Shown here one piece after another: positions 1-8,043 of a DNA stretch of 8,059 nucleotides. The first letter of the stretch is position 1, and every line of letters begins with the position of its first letter. Position numbers and translations under genes: made by a program. Source of the stretch: Porticoccaceae bacterium (lineage in GTDB: Bacteria > Pseudomonadota > Gammaproteobacteria > Pseudomonadales > Porticoccaceae); assembly GCA_003491845.1 (NCBI GenBank), contig DNBN01000215.1, forward strand, positions 1 to 8,059, read 5' to 3'. A model generated the notes under the pieces. The model worked only from the letters and a program-made list of their open reading frames with translations, was not told the DNA's origin and ran no database searches.

Positions 1-78
1 ATACCTATCTCTCCAGTCTATTCTTATATTGTGGTCGGCTTTTATCTGATCAACTTAAGGTAAATTGGACGGAGAGAG
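1..78. other. Upstream edge of window, no gene assigned
   Basis: The first 78 bases have no recognisable gene. The frame of the downstream phosphatase is open from base 1 to a TAA at 61-63, which could be the last 20 codons of an upstream gene, but that is too short to identify. A purine-rich GGAGAGAG at 71-78 directly precedes the phosphatase start and may act as its ribosome binding site. No convincing -35/-10 pair was found by eye. Confidence 0.4.
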
Positions 79-705
79 TTGACATCTTATTACAAATCCG
101 AGCGACTCAAGTTTCTCCACCAAGAGGGTAATAACCTTTTATTCCGATCCAGTGTTCCTGTAGCAGGTGATGAAGGGTGTGAGCGTTACTTTGTTCAAGA
201 TCAGTTGCGCTTGGATATGGCAAGTCAAGCACGTGATGCAAACGCGCCCTTCAATGAAAAAGCTTCAATAAGTAGTTTTTCCTTACTATCTAGATTCTGG
301 AGTCGCGACAATACAAAAGTTGAGAGAGTGTTTTATCGGCAAAATCCTGATGTAGGGACCTATACATTGCGGGACTTTGATTTTATTGCTTCGGCATCTG
401 TTTTTGTCAATGCTTTAGGTCAAAATGTTGATAAGTTAGTTTTGCAGGTTCGTCAGCTGTTACAGGAAACAGTAGAACCTACTAATTTGTTTATTCACTG
501 CCAAGGTGGTCTAGACCGTACCGGTGTGATTTCCGCTGGATATGCAATGCCCTATCAGGGTTTTGATCTGCAGGCTGCTCTTCAGCAAAATGTTGCATTG
601 GGGTTGGACAGGCCGCCTAACTATTCATCGTGCCTGTGTATAGTGGCCCACGCTTATTACCTTTCGACATTGGCTGTCCTCGAGCCGGAAGACCCTAATA
701 GTTAA
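79..705 (+). CDS. Protein tyrosine/dual-specificity phosphatase-like protein (CX5R P-loop)
   Basis: Predicted 208-residue cytosolic phosphatase of the cysteine-dependent superfamily, which removes phosphate from phosphotyrosine or related substrates through a phosphocysteine intermediate. The signature loop is HCQGGLDRTG at residues 140-149, with nucleophile Cys141 and phosphate-binding Arg147 followed by Thr148, so the active-site loop is intact. LFRSSVP at 21-27 resembles the 'lyRSgqP' segment near the start of many bacterial dual-specificity-like phosphatases, which supports including the N-terminus. I could not place the general-acid Asp with certainty; Asp99, Asp101 and Asp118 are candidates. 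No signal peptide or membrane segment is seen. The start is a TTG directly after GGAGAGAG, and an in-frame stop lies at 61-63. The next in-frame ATG (217) would lose the RSS segment. It stands alone ahead of tgt, where queA sits in relatives. Substrate unknown. Confidence 0.75.
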   Translation: MTSYYKSERLKFLHQEGNNLLFRSSVPVAGDEGCERYFVQDQLRLDMASQARDANAPFNEKASISSFSLLSRFWSRDNTKVERVFYRQNPDVGTYTLRDFDFIASASVFVNALGQNVDKLVLQVRQLLQETVEPTNLFIHCQGGLDRTGVISAGYAMPYQGFDLQAALQQNVALGLDRPPNYSSCLCIVAHAYYLSTLAVLEPEDPNS

Positions 706-2116
<1,411 letters not shown>

Positions 2117-2145
2117 ATCTGCCCATATCTAACGACTAATAACGC

Positions 2146-2151
2146 TATAAT
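2146..2151 (+). promoter_or_regulatory. Possible -10 element for secDF
   Basis: A perfect TATAAT lies in the tgt-secD gap, 31 bases before the secD start at 2183. Transcription would begin near 2158, giving a short leader that includes AAGGA (2167-2171). It overlaps the alternative ATG at 2150, so use of this promoter would rule out that start. No good -35 match is present at 16-18 bp spacing and there is no extended -10 TG, so this is a modest candidate. If real, it would let secDF be expressed independently of tgt. Confidence 0.3.
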
Positions 2152-2182
2152 GCTAGTTGGAAATAAAAGGATCATCTACGTC

Positions 2183-4030
2183 ATGCTAAACAAGTTTCCT
2201 CTGTGGAAAAATCTACTGATTCTGTGCGTGGTTAGTTTCGGTTTTATCTATTCTGCGCCAAACTTTTACCCTGCGGATGCTGCGGTACAGATATCTGGTC
2301 AAAGCGGATCTATGGTAATTGATGAAAGTGTTCTTGCTAAAGTTGAGAGTGCTCTTAATGAGGCTGATATAGAACACTTTTCTGGTGAGGCTGATGGAGA
2401 GAGTGCACTGGTACGTATTACTGACAAAAAGCTTCAGTTACGTGCCAAAGACGTCATTCAAGCTGAGATGGGAGGTGATTATATTGTCGCTTTAAATTTA
2501 GCGCCTACTACACCAGAGTGGTTAAGCAGTTTGGGTGGAACGCCTATGAAGTTGGGCCTTGATCTTAGCGGTGGTGTACACTTTTTGTTAGAAGTGGACT
2601 TAGATTCTGCGGTGATTGTTCGGCTCGAGGGTGACTTGCAGGATATTAAGGCATCTCTTCGTGAGGAGCGTGTTCGCTATCGTAGTTTTGATTTAAAAGG
2701 AACGCAAATTGTCGGTCAATTTCGAGATATAGAGCAGGTGACAAAAGCAAAATCAATCATCCGAACGAATTATCGAGATCTACAAATCCAGAGCATTCCG
2801 GGTCAAAACCCATTATCTATGGTGCTCAATCTTAGCGATGTTGCTAGTAGCCTGTTGGAAGACAATGCACTCAAACAAAATTTGACATCACTACGTAACC
2901 GTGTAAATGAGCTAGGTGTTTCCGAGCCTCTAGTGTCTCGGCAGGGGAAAAACCGAATTGTTGTGGAGTTACCCGGTATTCAAGATACTGCTGAGGCCAA
3001 GCGTATTATTGGTAAAACCGCTAATCTGGAGTTTCGCTTAGAGTCTCAAGGAAAAGGAGGTGAACGTTTTGCATTTCGTAATCCAAGAGGCCAAGGCCCT
3101 GATGCCATGCTTGAGAAAAAAGCGGTAATCACCGGTGAAAATGTTACTGACGCAAGAGCAAGTTTTGATGAGAATGGGCGGCCTCAAGTTAACATCACCC
3201 TAGATTCCAAAGGTGGCTGGCAGATGGGCCATGCAACTCGAGATAATATAGGCCGGCGATTAGGTGTTCTATTTATTGAGTACAAAACCAAATTAGAAAA
3301 ATCTGTTGATGAATACGGTGAGATGGTTATAGCTCCGGTCGCTTTTGTGGAAAAGCACATCATCAGTTTAGCGACGGTGCAAGCGCAGTTGGGTAAACAG
3401 TTTCGAATCACCGGCCTAGATGGACAGCGTGAATCTTCTGAATTAGCGCTGTTATTACGAGCAGGCGCTCTCGCAGCGCCTATGTATATTGTCGAAGAAC
3501 GAACTATAGGACCCTCTTTGGGTGCTGATAATATTGAAATGGGCATTAAATCCGTTACCTTCGGCATGGCCTTTGTTTTGTTATTTATGGTGGTTATATA
3601 TCGTGCCTTTGGTTTGGCTGCCAATGTTGCCTTGGTGATGAATCTACTGTTACTTGTAGCCTTTATGTCCCTACTGGGTGCGACTTTAACCCTACCAGGG
3701 ATTGCCGGAATTGTATTAACAGTAGGCATGGCCGTCGATGCAAACGTGCTTATATTTTCGCGAATTCGCGAAGAGCGAAAGAGTGGTGCAACAGTTCAAA
3801 GTGCAATTAGTGCGGGGTATGATAGAGCTTTTGTGTCTATTTTAGATGCTAACATCACCACGCTAATTGTGGCATTGATTTTATTTATTATCGGATCAGG
3901 GCCTGTGCAGGGCTTTGCAGTAACCCTGTCTATAGGTATTTTGACTTCAATGTTTACCTCCATCGTTATGACGCGTGGACTTGTAAACGCAGTGGTCGGC
4001 GGCCGAAAAATTGAAAAGCTCTGGATTTAG
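2183..4030 (+). CDS. secD: Protein translocase subunit SecD
   Basis: Inner-membrane subunit of SecDF, which uses the proton-motive force to assist preprotein export through SecYEG. From 2183 the protein is 615 residues, the same length as E. coli SecD, and begins MLNKFPLWKNLL, closely matching the E. coli start. An in-frame ATG at 2150 would add 11 residues but overlaps a TATAAT; AAGGA at 2167-2171 serves 2183, with rather long 11-base spacing. Visible parts in 615-residue numbering: TM1 about 8-27, GLDLSGG at 125-131 opening the large periplasmic region, the TIGPSLGADNIEMG motif at 441-454, then five TM segments at roughly 455-605. Asp519 in AVDANVLIFSRIREE matches the conserved membrane aspartate implicated in proton coupling. 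secF follows after 9 bp. No frameshift or missing motif is seen. Confidence 0.97.
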   Translation: MLNKFPLWKNLLILCVVSFGFIYSAPNFYPADAAVQISGQSGSMVIDESVLAKVESALNEADIEHFSGEADGESALVRITDKKLQLRAKDVIQAEMGGDYIVALNLAPTTPEWLSSLGGTPMKLGLDLSGGVHFLLEVDLDSAVIVRLEGDLQDIKASLREERVRYRSFDLKGTQIVGQFRDIEQVTKAKSIIRTNYRDLQIQSIPGQNPLSMVLNLSDVASSLLEDNALKQNLTSLRNRVNELGVSEPLVSRQGKNRIVVELPGIQDTAEAKRIIGKTANLEFRLESQGKGGERFAFRNPRGQGPDAMLEKKAVITGENVTDARASFDENGRPQVNITLDSKGGWQMGHATRDNIGRRLGVLFIEYKTKLEKSVDEYGEMVIAPVAFVEKHIISLATVQAQLGKQFRITGLDGQRESSELALLLRAGALAAPMYIVEERTIGPSLGADNIEMGIKSVTFGMAFVLLFMVVIYRAFGLAANVALVMNLLLLVAFMSLLGATLTLPGIAGIVLTVGMAVDANVLIFSRIREERKSGATVQSAISAGYDRAFVSILDANITTLIVALILFIIGSGPVQGFAVTLSIGILTSMFTSIVMTRGLVNAVVGGRKIEKLWI

Positions 4031-4039
4031 GGAATAAAT

Positions 4040-4954
4040 ATGACGCAGTTAAAAATTTATGACTTTATGGGTATTCGCAAATATGCGGTAGTCTTGTCAG
4101 TATTATTATTAGGCCTATCAGTATGGTCTCTTTCCAGCCAAGGTCTGGTTTTGGGGTTAGACTTTTCAGGTGGTACTCAAATTGAGGTCGGTTATGAGCA
4201 GCCTGCGGATGTCTCTGAGCTCAGAGAAAAGCTTGAGGATGCAGGGTTTGAAAACCCTGTGGTAGTACATTTTGGTTCAGATACCGATGTTTTGATTCGT
4301 CTTCAGGGCGAGCCTGATGAAAAAATTGCCGAACAAATAGTGCAGGTGTTGCAGTCCGAAGGCCAATCTATAGACTTGAGGCGAGTTGATTTTGTTGGTC
4401 CTCAAATTGGTGAGGAGCTCCGTGAAGATGGTGGCCTAGGCATGCTCACAGCTCTTGTAGTAGTTATGTTTTATGTTGCTATTCGTTTTCAACTTAAGTT
4501 TTCTATTGGTGCAGTTTTAGCTTTGACACATGATGTTATTATTACGTTGGGGATATTCTCTCTGGCGCGGCTGGAGTTCGATCTTACCGTACTTGCCGCC
4601 GTATTGGCCGTGGTGGGCTACTCGCTTAATGACACCATTGTAGTATCTGATCGTATTCGTGAAAATTTCCGCAAGATACGTAAAGCGTCTCCTGTTGAGG
4701 TGATTAATGAATCCCTATCCCAGACACTGTGGCGAACAATTAACACATCTGTTACGACTATGTTAGTTCTACTGGCACTATTTTTTATCGGCGGTGAATT
4801 GATTCATAATTTTGCTATAGCGCTGATGATTGGCGTGGGAATTGGTACTTATTCCTCTATTTATGTTGCAGCAACGGTTATGTTGGCGCTCAATGTTGAT
4901 CGTGAGGACCTTATTGAGGCGGTGGAAGGGGAACTAGTTGACGACTTGCCCTAG
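4040..4954 (+). CDS. secF: Protein translocase subunit SecF
   Basis: Partner of SecD in the inner-membrane SecDF complex. The protein has 304 residues, slightly shorter than E. coli SecF (323), mainly because of a shorter N-terminus and tail. TM1 is about 14-33, GLDFSGGTQIEV at 39-50 opens the small periplasmic domain, VDFVGPQIGEEL at 116-127 leads into the second half, and GYSLNDTIVVSDRIRENFRKIR at 193-214 is the family's most conserved stretch, with Asp198 as the membrane aspartate. Five further TM segments lie between about 132 and 285. The start is well supported: AGGGA at 4029-4033, overlapping the secD stop, is 6 bases from the ATG. With 9 bp between the genes, secD and secF are surely one operon and translationally close. 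Confidence 0.97.
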   Translation: MTQLKIYDFMGIRKYAVVLSVLLLGLSVWSLSSQGLVLGLDFSGGTQIEVGYEQPADVSELREKLEDAGFENPVVVHFGSDTDVLIRLQGEPDEKIAEQIVQVLQSEGQSIDLRRVDFVGPQIGEELREDGGLGMLTALVVVMFYVAIRFQLKFSIGAVLALTHDVIITLGIFSLARLEFDLTVLAAVLAVVGYSLNDTIVVSDRIRENFRKIRKASPVEVINESLSQTLWRTINTSVTTMLVLLALFFIGGELIHNFAIALMIGVGIGTYSSIYVAATVMLALNVDREDLIEAVEGELVDDLP

Positions 4955-5036
4955 TACAGGTAGCCACCGTTTAACCGTTTTCTGCTAAAAATGCAGATAA
5001 ATCTCCACTAAGTTAAGCCTTTTAATATGGTGTTGT

Positions 5037-6236
5037 ATGACTTCCTCCCGAGCTTGGCAGACGCCGCAACATTTGCTGATGTTGATGACAGTGGCGATGA
5101 CCTTAGCTTTCGCTACTTGGATGGCGCTGCTAAATAACTTTGTTATCGAGCGTGCCGCTTTTACGGGCAAAGAAATTGGCCTTCTACAGAGTATTCGTGA
5201 GATACCGGGTTTCTTAGCCTTTACAGCAGTGTTTGTTCTGCTGGTATTAAAAGAACAGTCATTTGCTTACTTATCCTTGGCAGTGCTGGGCGTTGGTGTC
5301 GCTATTAGTGGTTATTTCCCCTCGGTGGTTGGTCTTTATTTAACTACCTTCATCATGTCGGTAGGGTTCCATTATTATGAAACGGTTAAACAAAGCCTGT
5401 CACTCCAGTGGCTATCCATAGAAGAAGCGCCTGCTGTACTGGGTAAGTTGATCGCAGTGGCTTCCTTAGCGTCTTTGGTTGTATACGGGTCTTTGTGGTT
5501 GGGGCAGCGTTACTTTTTGTTCAGCTATGAGTGGGTCTACTTTATTGCCGGTGCTAGTTGTTTTCTGTTGGCAGTTTTTATGTGGTTGGCATTTCCTCGA
5601 TTTGCCAGTGTTGTGCCACAGAGAACGCATCTGCTGTTACGCAAACGCTACTGGTTATATTACGCGCTGACCTTTATGGGGGGTGCTAGGCGACAGATAT
5701 TTACCGTATTTGCCGGTTTTTTAATGGTGGAGAAATTTGGCTACAGCGTGTCAGATATAGCCGCCTTATTTTTAATTAATCACACCTTTAACTGGGCATT
5801 TGCAGGACGTATTGGCGCACTGGTGGGCAGAATTGGTGAGCGCAAGGCGTTAACTTTTGAGTACTGTGGTTTGATTTGTGTTTTTACCGCCTACGCGTTT
5901 GTTGACAATGCCACTTGGGCTGGCGTTCTGTATGTTGCCGATCACTTATTTTTTTCACTAGCCATAGCGATTAAGACCTATTTTCAAAAAATAGCAGATC
6001 CAGCGGACATGGCCTCCACAGCCGGTGTAGCATTTACCATTAATCATATAGCGGCGGTATTTATACCCGCTCTGTTTGGTTTGGTTTGGTTGGTTTCTCC
6101 TGCTTTAGTGTTCCTGATGGGCGCAGTTTTAGCCTTTGTGAGCCTCATATTGGCGCGCAATATCCCATCGAACCCACGCCAGGGTCATGAGGTGTTGTGG
6201 CGGGTTGATGCGTCTGCTAAAACACCATCACTTTAA
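5037..6236 (+). CDS. MFS-type membrane transporter
   Basis: A 399-residue polytopic inner-membrane protein whose length and hydrophobic pattern fit the 12-TM major facilitator superfamily. Clear hydrophobic stretches occur at roughly 13-33, 55-72, 78-93, 96-112, 138-156, 166-186, 205-230, 240-257, 274-290, 296-314, 328-350 and 354-373. GRIGALVGRIGERKAL (258-273), between predicted TM8 and TM9, resembles the MFS motif A loop repeated in the second half. HYYETVKQS at 112-120 and MGGARRQIF at 214-222 put charged and aromatic residues close to membrane segments. Substrate cannot be told from sequence. The start lacks an evident ribosome binding site; an ATG at 5027 is out of frame. It lies 82 bp after secF on the same strand, where suhB is common in some relatives, and could be transcribed with it, but no functional link to secretion is apparent. 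Confidence 0.85.
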   Translation: MTSSRAWQTPQHLLMLMTVAMTLAFATWMALLNNFVIERAAFTGKEIGLLQSIREIPGFLAFTAVFVLLVLKEQSFAYLSLAVLGVGVAISGYFPSVVGLYLTTFIMSVGFHYYETVKQSLSLQWLSIEEAPAVLGKLIAVASLASLVVYGSLWLGQRYFLFSYEWVYFIAGASCFLLAVFMWLAFPRFASVVPQRTHLLLRKRYWLYYALTFMGGARRQIFTVFAGFLMVEKFGYSVSDIAALFLINHTFNWAFAGRIGALVGRIGERKALTFEYCGLICVFTAYAFVDNATWAGVLYVADHLFFSLAIAIKTYFQKIADPADMASTAGVAFTINHIAAVFIPALFGLVWLVSPALVFLMGAVLAFVSLILARNIPSNPRQGHEVLWRVDASAKTPSL

Positions 6237-6238
6237 TC

Positions 6239-6252
6239 AAATACCGGTATTT
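6239..6252. terminator. 14-bp perfect palindrome after the transporter gene; weak terminator or operator
   Basis: aaataccggtattt is a perfect 14-bp palindrome two bases after the transporter stop, and its last T residues run on into a five-T tract at 6250-6254. As RNA it could fold only into a short AT-rich stem with a CCGG loop, so termination would be weak. The same symmetry would also suit a dimeric protein-binding site. The position favours an end-of-gene role; the choice is inference. Confidence 0.25.
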
Positions 6253-6518
6253 TTGTCCCTGCATTGGCAACTTATTGGTATTGCTTTGTAATTAATTGAG
6301 CGTGAAAATTTCGAGGGAGATAGAGCTATTTTTTTCTTGTGGCAGTGTTTGCTTGGTTAGTTCAACCATAAAAGACGGACGGTCATTGGGTAACTATTCC
6401 GTTTTGGATGATATCATTAAGAAGTTTATAAAATGCTACAAGTCTTCAACGGTATTTTTTGTTGCTGTCACCAGTAACTAGATACGGGCAAAATATTCGT
6501 TTTTGTTTTAAGTGCGAT

Positions 6519-6554
6519 GTGTCTTTTAAATAAGGTGTGTCTTTAAAATAAGGT
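6519..6554. repeat. Tandem 18-bp repeat pair
   Basis: Two abutting units, gtgtcttttaaataaggt (6519-6536) and gtgtctttaaaataaggt (6537-6554), are identical except at the ninth base. A 4-bp inverted pair, CGAT at 6515-6518 and ATCG at 6559-6562, flanks them but is too short to weigh heavily. The build resembles the pair at 764-801 (two head-to-tail units with one mismatch), though the unit sequence differs. It could be a remnant of a mobile-element end or a binding site; no associated gene is seen. Confidence 0.55.
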
Positions 6555-6653
6555 AGCTATCGGGCATCTGTTTGACTAATCAGGGGAGTGCTCCCAAATT
6601 GGCAACAAACATTAGCTCAGCGAAAATATCACATCTGACTCCAAAATCCTGAT

Positions 6654-6662
6654 AGGAGGTGA
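6654..6662 (+). promoter_or_regulatory. Orphan consensus Shine-Dalgarno sequence
   Basis: AGGAGGTGA is a nine-base perfect complement to the usual 3' end of bacterial 16S rRNA. It precedes only a 27-codon frame: ATG at 6662 (overlapping the motif) or at 6677, ending with TAA at 6743-6745 and running antisense into the 3' end of the thioredoxin-like gene. The ATG at 6662 is too close and the one at 6677 rather far for ideal spacing. It may mark a very small gene, the leftover start of a lost gene, or chance. Confidence 0.25.
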
Positions 6663-6705
6663 TGAAATCGATTATCATGGTGGGTCAATTCATCTTGGGA
6701 AAAAT

Positions 6706-7152
6706 TCAGTTATCTGTATCATCGATAGCATACATCTGCAGATAATTGAAAATATCTTGGGAGCTACTATCCCGTGCCGAACGCCATTGGTCGTTGGTGG
6801 CTAAATTGATTGGCTTGCCTCGCAAATCGATGATCACAAGTCTTGGAATGCCCTCTTGGACAGGCAGGCCTACCTCGGGCATTAGGTGCATATTCGTATC
6901 ATAATCACCAACATCAACATGGATTACTGAAAAGTGATGATCACAAAAGGTTTTAACTGACGGTAATTGCATGACAGCCTCTAAACACTGGGCGTCGGGA
7001 CACCAATTGGCGCCAAAAAAAACAATAACGCGCTTTTTTTCTGAAGTAGCTGCGGAGATTAGGTTTTTTAATTCAATACTGCTTACTTTTTTACCCTCAA
7101 ATGGTTGCGGCATAGTGGTAGGAAAATGATCTATAGCATCAAGTAAAATCAT
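6706..7152 (-). CDS. Thioredoxin-like fold protein with CX4C in place of CXXC
   Basis: A 148-residue protein with thioredoxin-fold landmarks: hydrophobic strand VIVFFGANW at 42-50, Cys51 after Trp50, strand FSVIHVDVGDYD at 74-85, and the cis-Pro loop GIPRLVIID at 101-109 with Pro103. The active-site region reads WCPDAQC, so the usual second cysteine three residues on is Ala, and the next cysteine is Cys56, giving CX4C. Thiol-disulfide exchange through the standard CXXC is therefore doubtful; a single-cysteine or altered redox role is possible. No signal peptide, lipobox or membrane segment is seen, so it is probably cytosolic. The ATG at 7152 lies 6 bp after the crotonase stop with no clear ribosome binding site, suggesting translational coupling; Met14 is an alternative start. 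Substrate or partner unknown. Confidence 0.8.
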   Translation of the reverse strand: MILLDAIDHFPTTMPQPFEGKKVSSIELKNLISAATSEKKRVIVFFGANWCPDAQCLEAVMQLPSVKTFCDHHFSVIHVDVGDYDTNMHLMPEVGLPVQEGIPRLVIIDLRGKPINLATNDQWRSARDSSSQDIFNYLQMYAIDDTDN

Positions 7153-7158
7153 TAGATA

Positions 7159-8034
7159 TTAGTTCCACCAAGGATAAAAGGGGGGCATATCTGTTGAGGC
7201 CTTTTGGGTAAAATTGGGTGCTCGTTTTTCAAGAAACGAGGAAACACCCTCTTTACCACTATTTAAACTAGTATAGTAAATGGCTAGCGAATCAATTTCA
7301 TGAGCCTTTATGGGATGGTCTTGGGCTGAATTTCGATAAATCATTTGTCGGGTAAGTGCCATGGAAACTTGACTGAAGTTGACCATCTTACTGGCCAGAG
7401 CATAGGCCTCATCAAGAAGATCTTCAGGAGCGTATATCGCCTTAATGAAGCGTTCTTTGAGAAGTATATCGGCGGTTAAAATCTCTGCGGTATAACACCA
7501 TTCTAGTGCCGTTTGAATGCCTACCAGACGAGGTAAAAACCAACTGGAGCAGGCTTCTGGTGTTATACCTATTTTGTTAAACACAAAGCCTACTTTTGCT
7601 TTTTCCGAGGCAAGTCGAATATCCATTGCACAGGCCATGGTGGCCCCAATACCTACTGCAGCGCCATTAATAGCACCGATGATAGGTTTTTTGCAGTCAT
7701 ACATTGCCAACACTACACGTCCGCCAGAATCGCGCACACCATCTTCTATTTCTGGTTCATGGTAACGCTCACGGAAATCTTCCAAGGTTGGCTTCAATGA
7801 CTCGTTTAAACCAAAGACATTACCAGCACTATTTAAATCCATACCTGCACAAAACGCTTTGCCGGCACCGGTCACCACTACGGCACCTACCTCATCGTCT
7901 TCACTGGCTCTGTTAAAGGCATCAATAAGTTCAAGACTCATTTCAATGGTAAATGCATTTAGATGATCTGGGCGTGCCAGGGTAAGGGTCAATATGTGCT
8001 CTTTGATGCTATAGGTAATGGTTTTATAGGGCAT
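7159..8034 (-). CDS. Crotonase-fold enoyl-CoA hydratase/isomerase family protein
   Basis: A 291-residue acyl-CoA-binding enzyme of the crotonase superfamily. RPDHLNAFT at 21-29 and GAGKAFCAGMDL at 56-67 give the first half of the oxyanion hole (Ala63-Gly64-Met65); PIIGAINGAAVGIGATMACAMDIRLAS at 117-143 gives the second. By eye alignment to rat mitochondrial enoyl-CoA hydratase, the two catalytic glutamates (E144, E164) fall on Thr132 and Phe152, while the GITPEACSSWFLPRLVG segment supplies Glu160. This subfamily pattern is common among proteins annotated as enoyl-CoA hydratases, but the actual reaction (hydration, isomerisation or other) is open. The tail FTQKASTDMPPFYPWWN fits the end of this family. 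The ATG has a good ribosome binding site, GAGG five bases upstream. It is the first gene visible of a - strand pair with the thioredoxin-like gene. Confidence 0.88.
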   Translation of the reverse strand: MPYKTITYSIKEHILTLTLARPDHLNAFTIEMSLELIDAFNRASEDDEVGAVVVTGAGKAFCAGMDLNSAGNVFGLNESLKPTLEDFRERYHEPEIEDGVRDSGGRVVLAMYDCKKPIIGAINGAAVGIGATMACAMDIRLASEKAKVGFVFNKIGITPEACSSWFLPRLVGIQTALEWCYTAEILTADILLKERFIKAIYAPEDLLDEAYALASKMVNFSQVSMALTRQMIYRNSAQDHPIKAHEIDSLAIYYTSLNSGKEGVSSFLEKRAPNFTQKASTDMPPFYPWWN

Positions 8035-8039
8035 GGTTA

Positions 8040-8043
8040 CCTC
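8040..8043 (-). promoter_or_regulatory. Ribosome binding site of the crotonase gene
   Basis: On the - strand GAGG lies five bases before the ATG at 8034 (read as cctc on the + strand). This spacing fixes the start. The promoter would lie beyond the window edge. Confidence 0.6.

Larger units (their letters stand above)
6237..6705. other. Non-coding stretch between convergent genes
   Basis: These 469 bases lie between the ends of the transporter gene (+) and the thioredoxin-like gene (-). They contain a 14-bp palindrome just after the transporter stop, an AT-rich tandem repeat pair at 6519-6554, a GGGAG/CTCCC inverted repeat at 6584-6588 and 6591-6595 with only a 2-base loop, and a perfect Shine-Dalgarno sequence at 6654-6662. 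A 61-codon frame beginning with TTG at 6296 has no ribosome binding site and no recognisable family features, and I do not accept it as a gene. No strong GC-rich hairpin followed by a T-tract is visible on either strand. The region may hold decayed gene or mobile-element DNA. Confidence 0.5.

Noticed and set aside
3184..3729. 181-codon - strand frame inside secD
   Set aside because: Fully antisense to highly conserved SecD sequence, composition typical of a shadow of membrane-protein codons, no motif.
4980..5010. Hairpin TCTGC/GCAGA (4981-4985 and 4993-4997) after secF as terminator
   Set aside because: Only five pairs with a seven-base loop and no T-tract following; not convincing as an intrinsic terminator.
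6296..6481. 61-codon + strand frame with TTG start
   Set aside because: No ribosome binding site, rare start codon, no recognisable motif, and isolated in a repeat-bearing AT-rich gap; at most a decayed fragment.
6584..6595. GGGAG/CTCCC inverted repeat as a terminator for either convergent gene
   Set aside because: The loop is only two bases, and no T-tract follows on either strand.
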